Source: Climacium dendroides (lineage: Eukaryota > Streptophyta > Bryopsida > Hypnales > Climaciaceae). From it: a stretch of DNA of 64,000 bases. Under the pieces are notes generated by a model. It saw only the letters and a program-made list of their open reading frames with translations. It did not search any database and was not told the origin of the DNA. The position numbers and the translations under genes were made by a program. The DNA lies in the NCBI GenBank assembly GCA_950106755.1, contig OX467089.1, positions 23,355,345 to 23,419,344 of the forward strand, given 5' to 3'. The first letter of the stretch is position 1; each line of letters begins with the position of its first letter. This document shows positions 12,390 through 24,511 of the stretch, in pieces.

Positions 12390-14740
12390 TACATAGTTAT
12401 CCTTCAAAATGGTTGACGCTAGCATATTGCAGTGTACCTTTGGACGATGTGCTCCAATCTTGTTTCACGTAAGAATTGTAGTGAGAGTAAAGGGCCACTA
12501 CTGAATTTCAATTGTCATTCGTCCATTGCACCTTGCACTATCATGCGTGATTGCCCATCCCACACTCTCTAGTATGATTTGTATATATCTCTAAACTCTA
12601 AAATATTCATAGAGTGTTGTTTAGATTGGTATTGATAATTGCGACAAAATAAAAATGGCCTTCCCTCGTCCCAATCCACTGAAAATGACCTTGCCTGAAT
12701 TCCCTTTTTATAATGAATATGGTAGGACAATGGCAGACTTCTGAATGTAGAAGGTGACCACCTCTAAGGTACCAAGAGGTACCAAGAGGTACCAAGAGGT
12801 ACCAAGAGGTACCTTACAGGTGGTCACCTTATGCATTCAAAAGTTTGCAACATTTACCTGAACTTGCTATGGTTGTAAACCCATTTTTTATTAGCACTAT
12901 CTCATGCGCTAGCATTGGTAGCCGTTAGCTTCCCATGAATACAGATGAGTAGCAATTATTGATGAATATAGTACTTTGACATGGAAATGTTAGCTTAATC
13001 CCAAACGTTCTAACTACAGTTTTTCAGTAGTTTAAGTTAAATTGTTCACCTAGCCATACATTTTTCAATACAATAAACAGACGTGCATCCAACAATAAAA
13101 AGTTTATATGAACCCTAAACCCAATGCTCTAAACCCTAAATATAGTCCTCTATAAAAAAATTAACAGATATGCAATAAACAGGACATGAAGGCAATAATA
13201 AATTCCGTAAATATTGAACCCTCACCCTAGAAATATGCCTGACCTTCACCTTTGAAGGGTCATTTCACGGTTTCAGTTCCCCAATTATATTGAGATAAAA
13301 AAAAAACAGTTACAGGTGTACTCGTAAACCCTAAAACCACAGTGAAAGGTTATGTTCTGTGTCTTGATACCACGGTTATAGATTCACACCCAAATAATCT
13401 TTTTGCTATAGACTTAGGGTCTCCTGTCTTGGATCCACGATGATAGGTCCATTTTCACGGTTATGGGGGCATGAATATAAAGTTATCATGTTCTACTTTG
13501 TAAAACTTCAAAGCAACCCTAGTCTAAACAGTAAGAAGCCATACTTCATTCAAAAGTTCATTCAATTGGGGATACGTAACCATGAACACCTTTTTTCTTA
13601 CATGTTCAATGGATTTTTGCATGAAATGTAGAAGAAGTCATCTATTTAGTTGATTTGAAAATATTCCCAATCAATTGCCCGCCATAACTTTTATAACTTT
13701 GAGGTGTCTATCTTCTTGGGCAACTTTGGTAAAAAGCCCATACCCTAACTATCCCCTGAAACATTCCTATTCCTCCATCTCCTCTCCCCCCTTCCGTCTA
13801 GGCAATTGAAAGGCCAATCCTTAAAGAAAACAAACTCCTTTCTCCCTCCTATGCCGTTGATCTAGATACGGATAGGGATACTTTACAGGGACAGATACAA
13901 TATAATATAGACACGGTCCGGATACAAGATACAAGATATAGTTCAAATACAAAACAAATACAATACGGTACAAAGATGAGATATGGAATATAGTTCAAAT
14001 GCAATATAAATATTATATGGTATAAATACAAAATACAAAATACGAGGTACGGATACGGATAAATCCCATATCAAATGTTACCCCCAGCCCCACCTGAAAA
14101 TTACAGAAGGGTAGGAGGGGGGGAAAAAAAGCTAAATTTAATATAACAAAAATTTGAACTTATTGGTGGGAGGTAAAAAAATTCAATTTCATTTTTGGGG
14201 GGGAGTGGATAGTGAGACAATCCCACTATCCACTCGAAAGACAAGCCACTAAGCTCTGGGACCTAAACCAATAAATTGATATAGCATTAAAACACCAATC
14301 CCCTACACAAATTGGTTTGTCATAATCCCACCATAGGAGGTGTCCAATGTCATTGTTGAAGTTACGCACCAACAATAAAAAAATACATTCTTCTAAGCTC
14401 AATCAATATAACCCTTCCCTCCATATGGTCAATGGTCCTAAAATATTTCTATACATATTCAGATTGTAGTCCACCCTAAACTTTTGAGGTTAGACTTTTC
14501 AAATCCCCAATTTTTGAGACTGGACTTTTTATTACCCTAAAGTATGCTGATTTATGGAAAAAAGGCCCAAAACTTTTAGCCGACTTTTGAAGGTGAATAC
14601 CCAAATTCAACAAAATTAATTAATTAATTAATTTCTACCGTACCAAATTACAGAAAAAGGCCCTAAATCCATGCTCCATGCTCCAATTCCACGCTCTACG
14701 CTCTACGCTCCCGCTTTACGCTCGTATACTAGCTTCGTTG
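12390..14740. other. Downstream flank of MULE copy 2
   Basis: Non-coding DNA matching 7983-10116. It holds the second palindrome, an extra segment at 13509-13809 without counterpart in unit 1, and the GATACG/ATACAAT-type repeat run at about 13860-14060. No gene was seen. Confidence 0.6.
12751..12830. repeat. Palindrome with expanded 10-bp tandem repeat in its centre
   Basis: The arms AAGGTGACCACCT (12751-12763) and AGGTGGTCACCTT (12818-12830) are exact inverted copies. The centre contains four exact copies of ACCAAGAGGT (12771-12810), replacing the simple palindromic centre of the copy at 8343. Confidence 0.85.
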
Positions 14741-15069
14741 GTCATCCATGTGTTGTGCTCAATTTTGCTAATGCAAGGGAAATGCTAAACAGAGATGCAC
14801 AATTACACATACAAACGTTGTCATGGTGGCCACCAATCGTGAAACCTTTCGACAGTGGCCCTTCATTATTGAAATTTTTTAGGGCTCACTTTTTTCTAAC
14901 AAATATCACTATTAGTTTCTAAACTTTTGATAATAAAACCATATTGACATCCATGAATTCATGAATACAAAAAGCCAAGTTACAAAACGTTACAAAAGGA
15001 TAAGGTCATATAATTATGCATTCAAAACTATGCTACTTCCTTCCTGTGTACACTCATAGTCCTCAAGAT
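14741..15069. other. Unannotated stretch
   Basis: AT-rich DNA between the end of the tandem duplication and the Harbinger-like relic. Nothing recognisable was seen. Confidence 0.4.
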
Positions 15070-17736
15070 CTATTGCCGACTTTTGAGCCCCTGATTGTAA
15101 CCAAAGAGAGTTTCTACTACTACCAGTTTCGAATGGCACCCTGCGGGGAGGAGTGAAATCATATCCATACTGTTGACTGTAGGAGCACTGTACCTACTTC
15201 GCACTGATGGCAAGTGTGGGCTGGTTTGAGATTGCAAGTGACTGTGTTGCATGGAGTGCTGAGAATGCTCTTGGGCTGGACCTCCATTATTATAGACAAC
15301 ATCATCTTCACGTTGCTCTTCCTCTCCAACTTGTTCACAAATAAAGACTTCATCTCCATCCTCCTCCAGATGGCTAAACTCATGGTTGCCATAGACATTC
15401 TCTTGGCCACATGTATTCTCCTCCTCCTCATGTTTAGAATTCCAGTTTTCACTTCCATTGTGGTTATGCTCACCTCCAAATTCGGCATCACCTAGTTGGC
15501 CTTCCAATTCATCATTATCTTCATGAACATACGCTTGACGACCTTTGACACCACCCTCCCAACCAAAATGAGCGTCACCGAACCCCATGTCAAATGGTTG
15601 CTGACTGTTGGTGGATGGTTGATACTGCCAAGATGGGTCTTCTTGGCCACCACAGTGAGCAAGAGTTGCAGCAATGTCTCCTTGCTGATCGAAGGAGTCA
15701 TCCTCTACAAGGGGGTCCTCAAAGTCATCAACTTTTTCCTCCATGTCTTCAAACGATGATGGTGAACAGGGTTGTGTATGGCGCCATACTGGAGTCCTAA
15801 ATGTTGCTACTACCCTAAGCTTCAATGTTGTTGCACATTCTATATGAATTGGAAGACAGTTTGGACGATAGTTCGGTTGGACATTCTTTTTTTGTGCACT
15901 TGCTTCAGCTAACCGTACCTCCAATTTCTCCAACTCTTCTTCTTGACGGAGCTTCAAATATCAAGTTGTTGTGTTAGATATGACCACATCCGTCGAATGT
16001 GTCATCAGCAACAATAAGTTGGCATCTTGCATTACTTGCGTCTTCTTCACTATGGCTTCCACCATAGCTTTGGTTGCCTTTGTTTGGACTAGAGTTGCAG
16101 TTTGTCGTAAAGTTGTTACCCACCGATCCTCCTTAGCTTATTTAGAACCTTGTGGTCGTGCTCAGTTTAAGCTTGACGGTGATCCCCCTCTACCATCTGT
16201 ATTGCTTGACAGCTGGTGGAAAGTGCCATTGGAATCAACAAGTACTTCTTTTCTTTTCTCTACGGGAGTGCTTATCTTCTCTTGTGTGCAATCTACATTC
16301 CACCGCGACACATCCTTCACACTCTCCCACACATGCAAATACGCGAACTCCATGTTCTTGGCCGACTTCAAGTGATACAATTCTAAGGCTTTCTTTAGTA
16401 AATCAGCGTTACTAGTACCACTTGATATTTAAGTTGCAAACTTGTTGATACACACCCATGAACTGAGCTACGTCATGTTTTATCACACCCCACTTGGTCT
16501 CCAAGGGTCAACAGGGTCTTAGCTGGAACGGACAATGGTCATTATAGTGCTTGAAAATTCGATCCCAAGAAGCACTAGCCTTTTGTCCATTTCCAACCAT
16601 AGAATCCTGCGAAATTTTGAGTACGCTTCTTGCTAATTGCCATTTCTCTTCAGCTTAAAAGTTCTTGCCTTTGGTTCCCTTCTCCTTCACTTGTCCTTCT
16701 AAGCCTGCATCAACTTCAACAAACTCTTCAGCCCTTGTCCCTTAATTGCAACGGATGAGGTCCTCTTCCACCTTGGTCCGCCCATGTGTCCTCTTGTGCA
16801 AGACAAGTTGTAATGACAATTAGCTTGAAGCGGCACAAATACACTAAGGATTAACAAGTTGCAAAGATGGACCTTATACTTCCACCCATTGTAAACAACA
16901 GATTTGAATGCAAAATTCAATTGATCTTACAAGCTTATCCATTCAACGAATAAGGACACAATCACTGTAGACACAAATACTATATAAAGCAAGACCAAAT
17001 TTGATTCGGCTTACTTAGCAGTTCACTAGTGACTTACAATTCTAGATTTTGTATCAATGAAGTAGAAAATTGTGACCTCCACAAAGTTCTAAGGAAAGCA
17101 AAATTTTCATATCCACAACATACAAAACAAACTTCAACCTCGAAGCTTCAAGCTAAAACCCACTAAGTAAAAATCCATACCATAATACACAAAATGAACT
17201 TCAACCTCAAACCTATTGAGGACCTCTAAGAAGTCCAATTAAAAAATGCTGCAAAGAACAAAACAAAAACGCTACTCTAATACCTAAACCCTAAACTTCA
17301 ATTCCAAAAAACGCCTAACATGAGAATTTTTACATACCTGCTCAAATGTTAGCCTTGATGCTGCACCAAATGCCCTGCCTCCTAATGAATTTGTTGCTCT
17401 CACTCCTCTTGAAGCTGAAGGACCAATCTGTAATTTTCTTGCACCAACAACTCTTTCGCCTCCACGACCTCGCAAAAGTCCAACACCTCTAGAATAACCC
17501 CTTCAACCTCTATCAACTCCCATAGCGTGTGAAATGGCAATAGCTCCCACGGACTCTTTGTAGCCTCCAACATCAGGGGACTTAGAATGAAACCCTAAGC
17601 CAAACCCTTGCTCAGATTCTTCATGAACTCCACTACTTCGGGATTGTACAAGTCCCTCACCTCGCCCAAAGACGGAAACATTCATGTCGTACTGGCTTAA
17701 TTTCCCTCCACAAACACCTCCACCCCTCCTAGCCAT
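15070..17736 (-). pseudogene. PIF/Harbinger ORF1-like (NAM-associated domain) relic
   Basis: Read on the minus strand, fragments line up as one decayed gene. A Gly/Arg-rich start at 17736 is followed by a segment ending in a good donor (CAG/GTATGT near 17336). Next comes ETKWGVIKHDVAQFMGVY (about 16450-16500), then after a frameshift SGTSNADLLKKALELYHLKS and FAYLHVWESVKDVSRW. Then RPQGSK interrupted by stops, a helical stretch, and MKLRQEEELEKLEVRLAEA leading into an acidic, Gln/His-rich tail to 15070. This order resembles the SANT/NAM-associated ORF1 proteins carried by plant PIF/Harbinger transposons. Several stops and at least one frameshift make it a pseudogene. No DDE ORF2 partner was found. 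The longest open piece is 15070-15957. Confidence 0.55.
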
Positions 17737-19100
17737 CTTGCAACATTGCTATTGAATGTTCAAACCATACCTTCAACCATGTGGACAAAACAACAAAAAC
17801 ACCTATACAACGCCACAAATGAGACTCTGGGCTTGGCCATGTATTCAGTTAATTTGGTTGTGCCCGGTCATTTCTGGATCCTCACCGTGTCTATTGTGGG
17901 GCACTACATCAAGTTGGCCCTAGCCACTCCTCGGGTTTGCGTCACTTGCTATGTGGCTGTGGGACTGCTCTTAGAATTTGAAGAGGTGAAAGCTTTGAGA
18001 GGTTGCTTTTTTTATTGTATTACTAATTGTCTACTTTTTCTATTCGAATTCTCTCTTCCCCTTCTCCCTTTTAAAATCTAATTCCAGTTTTAAAAGACAA
18101 CTTCCTATACGCTAATATCTTTGCCAAAGTTTAAGAGTTTTTGCAACAACAACTAAAAAATATTAGACTAGTTGCTTCCAGCGAGTTCAGTCACAACCAT
18201 AGCCAATTCACTCAGTCACTCAATCAATTCAGTCATTCAGTAATAGTCACAACCAATTCACTCAGTCATTCAAGTCATTCACTCATTCAGTCGTTCAAGT
18301 TCAGTTGTAGCTGGCTCCCCTCCCTTGCAGTGACAGGTTCAATTAGCTAGGGCCCTTGTTTCCCAACTACGCAAGCTTGGCCTTGGGAATTTTTGGCTTT
18401 CTCCTTTCCCAAGTGTTGAGGAATTTTCCTCAACACGATTTCTTCTCAACCTTAGAATTGAGGACTATCAAGAGTCACTTCTAAAGTGAGGTATTTTGAT
18501 AAATACTTAATACTAATTTTTGAGGACTAGGCAAAGATTTTTGGTACTAACATTTTGGAAACTAAACTTGGTGAGATGGCAAAAGTCATTATTTTAAGGG
18601 GATTTTGTAAGACTCTATAGGTTCAAAGCTTAGCCTTATTTTTGAAAATATATCAAATTCTAAGACAATGTCTAATACATGGGGTCAAAGCTCCGCCGTA
18701 TTTTGACAAATACATAAAAATCTAAACAATCTCCCACCACACGAAGTCAAAGCTTTGCCGTATTTTGCAAAAGTACAAAAATACAAAACACTTTCAACAA
18801 GGTTACACACACAAGGACATATTAGAGCAGGGATGTTAGTACAAAACACTTGTTAGTACAAAAAGAAACCACTATAACAAGTTAGTATGAATATACAAAC
18901 CCTAGGGGATTTCTTAATTAAAGAATCTCCCACTTGGAGGGTTAGAACTTTGCAACTACAAGACTTGTAGTAAAGTACTTAATGCTCATGACTCCTTACA
19001 GGATTCCTTTGTATTGATGGATGTACATATAATAAAGTTTTAGTATTGTACTAATAAATTTGTTGTACTTAAATATTGCCCTTTTTGATGTTATGGTGGA
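17737..19100. other. Non-coding stretch with short repeats
   Basis: Contains a TCAGTCATTCA-rich simple repeat at about 18190-18310. Three imperfect copies of a unit of about 63 bp centred on CAAAGCTTTGCCGTATTTTG lie at about 18617-18790. The ORF at 17746-18081 has no recognisable content. Confidence 0.5.
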
Positions 19101-19730
19101 GTGTGGCTCCTTGTACAGCTAGAATTTTATTTAGCTTTCAAAGAAAAGTTTCCAACTATAAAGTGTAGTCTTACTTCTTTTAATTCGCTCAAATCATGGT
19201 GGGTGAGGGGCTTGAAGATTTGGAACACATGTTACTGCAAGTACCATCAGAAGTTGAATGATTTGAAGCATGGAATCAATGACTTTCAAGCAGAATGTCT
19301 AGATGTGCATCTTAACTGCTTTTGCATTTGTCACATGGTTTACAATACTAGTGTAGAGATACCAGTGAACTATTCAACAAATAATGTTGCCTACAATAGT
19401 TTAACCAACTTGTGGGAGTCAATTTTGTGTACAAAAGATGAATATCAAATGTGGCATACACATGAGTGTTTGCTTGGGGAATGTCCATCTTGTGGTTTAC
19501 AACTTCTCAAAATTTGTCTTCATGAGTAGGCTTCAAATAAGCTTGAAAAATGAAAAAGCATTGGATTAGAAATAGTTGGATATACTGAAGAAGAGCTATT
19601 GAAAAAGGCACCATCTGTGCAATATTGTGAGACTAAGCCACTTGAATTGTTTGAATATATGAAGCTTCATTTGAAATCTTTTGTTATCCATAATTATATT
19701 ACAACCTATAAGTGTTTTGATCTCCACCCT
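19101..19730 (+). pseudogene. Fragment of a cysteine-rich transposon-type protein
   Basis: An open stretch of 142 codons (19101-19529) includes CFCICHMVY, then a WESILCTK...WHTHECLLGECPSCG pattern. After two in-frame stops (19527-19529, and TGA near 19551) the same frame continues to LHLKSFVIHNY at about 19660-19695. The spaced Cys motifs followed by a FVxHN-type motif resemble a transposon-associated protein I recall from non-flowering plants and invertebrates. I cannot name the superfamily. No start or downstream domain is preserved. Confidence 0.35.
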
Positions 19731-22700
19731 TGAGACCAAACATGTACAACAAGGTTCTAAGTAAATTTGAAAAATTCTAAGGGTGAGTGGTTGTAGTAAA
19801 TGAGCTACCTTCCAAGCAATGGATTTTTTTGTTTAAATCCTATTTTTTTTAATCTTTCTAATTGTCAATGATTGATAAGTTGAAAATCTAAAAGTCTAAG
19901 CTAGTTTATGAATATCTAAGTTCAAGTTGAGAATATTCTAATCAATCTAAAAGTTAAACTATCTTAAGTTGTAGAGCTTTGTTTTTTCTTTCTAGAATGA
20001 TAAAAATCTTCAAATTTAACCATAATTCCTAAAAGAAATTCACAAATGAAGTTTTGACACTAGTTCTAACCTAAAAACTTCATCCGCTATTTTCTCTCAA
20101 ACTAACTATCAATTCTAACTTTAAATTTTTGGATAATATTTATCTATCTTTCTACTACTAAGTTTTGATTTCTACTTGGTTTGGTCAACTTTTGTTGACT
20201 TTCATCCAAATTGATCTTGTTTTAAGTTAAAACTTCGTCCTATTCTTACTTCTTCAATTTTAATCTATTTTCAAAAGTAAAAATAGGATTGGGTTTTAAA
20301 AATTATGCTTTAAAAGTTTATAATACTAAAATTCCTAAAAATTCTTTTTAACTTTTATTTTAATTTTCTATTGTTTTACACATCTTTTCTAATTTCTACT
20401 TTTACTTTGCAAATTTTTGACCTAAAAATAATCATTAGATGGGATTTGAGGCCTGCAAAAGGTTGTTTCAAGCCTATTCCCTCACTATTCCACTCGTAGC
20501 GAGGAAACGGTCGGCTGTCAAGGAAAAAAAATCCCTTGTACTGGAACATTCTTTTTAAGAAAAGGCATTATTCTATTGTATGCTTAATCATGATGCATTT
20601 TATCATAATGTCAATTGGATCTATTTTTCCAGTAAGTAAGAGAAACTCTTCTTTTTCTTTTCCTTTCCACTCCCTATTTTTTTCGTCTTTGGATTTTGTC
20701 TCATACACTATCTTTTTGGTTTATAAGAAGGATTATTTATAGAAACATACTGCAAGAAATTTTGCAAGTCCTTACTCTTATTGCTATTTCCATAGCAACT
20801 ATATCTTTTCCTTAAATCATGAAGAATAATAACAAGGAGGCTATGATTGTTATGAGTAATTGCAAGAATATATTCAAAATTCACAATCATTGTGTTTCAA
20901 AACTATACACACTATTATCTTGCTTTAAGTATCTTAAAGTCTCTATAGGTGTACAAGCTAATAGAAATTCAAACAGGTATGCATATCCATTTATCAGCAT
21001 TTTTGTATAAGAATATCACCAAATAGCATGGAAATATATATTATGCTAGATGTCTATGAAAATCGCTCCAAAAGGTTGTGGTCCTCACCTGTACCCATCC
21101 CCCAAAACATCACAACCCAATGTAGTGCTAGTAAGGTGTACAAGGTCTCTACAAACCACAACACATGCTATAGTTTTTACAAGTAACAACATTCATAAAC
21201 ATAGCAGAGAAACCAGTCTGTTGGGACGAAGTCATCTTGTTTCTCCAAGCCAGTAGTATCCCTCAGTCCGAATTTTGAAGCAATGTCGAAAGTCAATCTA
21301 TCTGGAACTCAAACAGACTCTACTACCAACACATTCTTCCTTTACTATCAGTAATCCAGTAAATATTCTGTAGCCTCAAAGTATGAATAGTGCAAAGAGA
21401 ATAAGATCTCATGTTCATTTAGCTACAGTAGTTTATTTAAAGCTATCAGCAAGCCCAACCTGCATTATTGGGCTAGAAAAGTCCGATGAAGGCCCAGACT
21501 GCCTTACTAGAAAATCGGGCTTCAGAAATCCCGTCAGGGTCCAGACAGCAGCCTTACTACTGTACTGTAGGCTTCAGTAGACCAGCTGTCTTTGATGGTC
21601 GTCAATTATCCTTCCCCGTGTTGAACTGGTCAATGTTCGGAAAAAACCGGCGGTTAGTTCAAAGTCAGTCGGAGGAATTGGGAAAAAAAACGGTTGCAAT
21701 TTGAAAAAAAACGGTGCAAAAATCTATAAAATTTCTATTTTGAGTAATAAAATAGAGAAAATAACCGAACTCAGTTCTGGAAAACCAGTTCAATATGAAA
21801 TTGAAGGAAATTAGCCGGTAAAACTCAAAAAGTTTCCCGAACTATGGAACTGGTAAGGTAAACTAGCCCATTGTGGTCAGAATGAGGAGTTTGGCATCAT
21901 CTTGTTGCTGAAATTTTTCAATTTTCTTCTTACATTAGTACAAGTGTGAGAAATAGCAAGTGCAATTGAAATTAATTTTTTTTTACAAAGTATGAATTTG
22001 CTAGAAATTTCTGAAGCATTGAGCCCAAAGGAGTCTGTAGACTACCTTAAGACCACTAAAATCTGAATCTGTAATGCTCATCTCACTGCCTAATGCAGTC
22101 AATATATTTTCTATTACAAAAGGCAAAAAAAGTCAATTTTTCCAATGGACTTCACACTGAAAACTCAGAAGTTCCTAATGAGGTCAGTGTTCACTCCATT
22201 GCTGTCATGTAAGACATGCATTGTTGCCCACATCCCACATCCTGGAAAAAAACCACAATGGGTCATTTCTTAGGCGACCACAACGGGTCATTTGACCACA
22301 ATGGGCTGTCTTACTTTATCTGGTTTATTGGGTTGAAAAACCATCATTATTACTAAATTAACCCTTGTTGGCTCATCTATGGCTTAGATATGGTCTGATC
22401 TGATGCTTATTAGCAAAAATGATTTACTTCAAGGTGTTTAAGTGTTGAGTTGTTAGTCTCATGTGTCCAGATAATTAAGCCACTTGAGCTGTTAGACATA
22501 TGATGGAAACAGCATCTTTGAACATTGACTAAGCTGCATTATAGAACGCAGATCCTCATAGATTGTATCTATATAACACTGGTAAGCATGTATTAATTTT
22601 GGCATTGGAGTTTGATGACTAATAAGTGTCAACAACATTTTTAAAAAATTGTGCAGTTCCTAGTCAAGAAGCTAGTACTTGGCTACGAAACCTGGAAATA

Positions 22701-22875
22701 AAAATCTTGGAATGTAAAAAAAAAGTAGAAAAAAAAATTTCAAAAAATGACAAGGCCACTGGCTAGGTCTCGGCCACATTAGCCACCTGCACTATCGCTG
22801 TTGCAGTACAATTCAACGAGTTTCCAATGCATGAGAACTCACGATCTTCCGAAGGCCTCAAATCTCATGTAATGT
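19731..22875. other. AT-rich DNA without recognised genes
   Basis: Long AT-rich stretch. Slightly GC-richer, unique-looking patches occur at about 20440-20530 and 21050-21680. Short phrases such as CAATGGGTCATTT repeat at 22255-22310. No gene, RNA or element boundary could be supported. Confidence 0.4.
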
Positions 22876-22878
22876 TTT

Positions 22879-23468
22879 CCGTAGTAGCAAAAAAATATGA
22901 TTCACAAGTGTCATATTCTACATCAACAAAAAATATGATTGTACAAAATCATATGCCATATTAGCCAAAATATGATTTATTGCAATCATATTTCATATTA
23001 GCCAAAAATATGATTCATTGTAATCATATTTTATATCAACCAAAATATAATTCACCACAGTCATATCCATGTCAGCTAAAAATATGGCTCACTATAGTTA
23101 TATTCCATATCACCCAAAAATATGGCTCACTGTAATCATATTCCACGTCAGCCAAAAATATAACTACATGGAGTGATATGCCACATAGGCTTTTTTTCCT
23201 TCTTTCCAAGCAGCTCAAGAAAAAGTCAAACCCCAAAGGACAATCAACATATATACCACATTGGCAAAAAATGATTAATTATGTTTAATTATACTTCTCA
23301 ACGTATATGACTGCTAATATGATTGATGTTCAATATGACTCGTCGGTAATGAGTGAACCCAGTCATATTCCAAATCATCTATAGTAATTTTGGCATGTCA
23401 TATTTTGAGATTTTTTGACTCATTGTAGTCATATTTTGCAATCATAAAACATGCATTTTCTAGTAGTG
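22879..23468. mobile_element. CACTA-like non-autonomous element with subterminal repeats
   Basis: The right end reads TTTTCTAGTAGTG, whose complement CACTACTAGAAAA is typical of CACTA-type termini. The left end (GTAGTAGCAAAAAA) is a weaker match. Between them lie many copies of TCATATT/AATATGA words on both strands, as expected of CACTA subterminal repeats. No coding capacity. Confidence 0.35.
22895..23175. repeat. Degenerate tandem repeat, period about 38 bp
   Basis: About seven units follow the plan CCAAAAATATGATTCA-n-TGTAATCATATT. Each unit can fold on itself because AATATGATT is followed by AATCATATT. Confidence 0.7.
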
Positions 23469-24072
23469 ACAAGTAATAAAATTTCCTAAAATTAAATTTT
23501 TTTTCTACAAAGTACCACCTATTTTCAACATTTTAAAACATATTTTTTTAATTCCATTTTATTTTAGTTCCCAAGCTCTAGGCTCAACAAATCTAGGCTC
23601 AAGGCTCATAGGCTCAATTAAAATAAAATGCACTAGCATTGTTGAGGTCACCATTTAAATTTCTATTTTTTTTCTCAAATAATTAGTAACTCAAACTTCT
23701 ATTATGACCTCTTCTAGACCTAAAAATAATCTTCTATACAAAAATATCAACTCCAATTTTAGCTAGACTTTAACACATGCATTTGTAGATTTTAACTTGA
23801 TTTTGCAAACTAAGCCTAGGCTATCTTTGGAATACCTAACTCATCTAAAAGAAAGAGATTATAGTGTTTTCATTTTTTTGGCACTCTTGGTTTCTAAAGA
23901 TAAAACACTATATTAGTAGGGACTTTATTAATTATAGTTAAACATTATCGCAATTACAACAAAATCTACATTTTTTTACACCAACTTGGAATCAATTTTT
24001 TTGCTTCAACACCATCATTTGAATACAACTTTTTTCAATTAGAATTTCAATTACAACCTCACACATTGATAT
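23469..24072. other. AT-rich stretch, nothing recognised
   Basis: No gene or clear element. Short words such as CTAGGCTCAA repeat at 23580-23620. Confidence 0.4.
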
Positions 24073-24511
24073 TGTCATAGATGACAAAAGACTATGGAAG
24101 CTTCTCCTTTAATAGAAGCAACTCAAGCAACTTCCTAGCTTCTAGAAGCTTGTAGAAGGTTTAAGAAGCTCACAGAAGGTTGTACAAGCTTGTGGAAGCT
24201 TCTCAAGAAACTTTCTACTTGATGGAAGCAACTCAAGAAACTTCCAAGCTTGTAAAAGTAACTTAGTATATATAGAAGTCGAGATTGAGAGGTTCTTCAA
24301 TCTTAAAAACTCACTCTAATCTCTAGATTATAGTTTACAATCTTAATTCTAAATCTGAAGTCTTGTTCTCTATACTCTTGTTCTCTTGAACACATCTCTT
24401 GGATTCTAGCTCTTGATTCTAGCTCTAGTATTAGACTTCTTGAATTCTAATATCAAATCATGTTATCCAAAATTCCTCTTACGTTGTCTTGTATCTCTTC
24501 TGTCTGTTACA
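24073..24511 (+). mobile_element. Solo LTR related to the chromovirus at 30.7-37.3 kb
   Basis: It starts TGTCATAG and ends CTGTTACA, matching the sense ends TGTCATGG and CGTAACA of the chromovirus LTR. The flanks GATAT and CATAT fit a 5-bp target duplication with one change. Inside are many GAAGCTT words in the U3 part. A TATATATA box (24267-24274) is followed by a short hairpin GAGATTGA/TCAATCTT (24281-24304), in the same place as the hairpin of the full element. No internal region follows, hence a solo LTR, opposite in orientation to the intact element. Confidence 0.65.

Larger units (their letters stand above)
10119..14740 (+). repeat. Tandem duplication, unit 2
   Basis: Second copy of the block at 5682-10116, 4.6 kb long. 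Coding parts differ from copy 1 by scattered substitutions; the non-coding part has drifted more and has an insertion of about 300 bp at 13509-13809. It ends with the same ACGCTCGTATACTAGCTTCG words at 14718-14740. Confidence 0.85.

Noticed and set aside
22890..23175. CRISPR-like array
   Set aside because: The units are degenerate and contiguous, with no unique spacers, and the setting is a plant nuclear genome.
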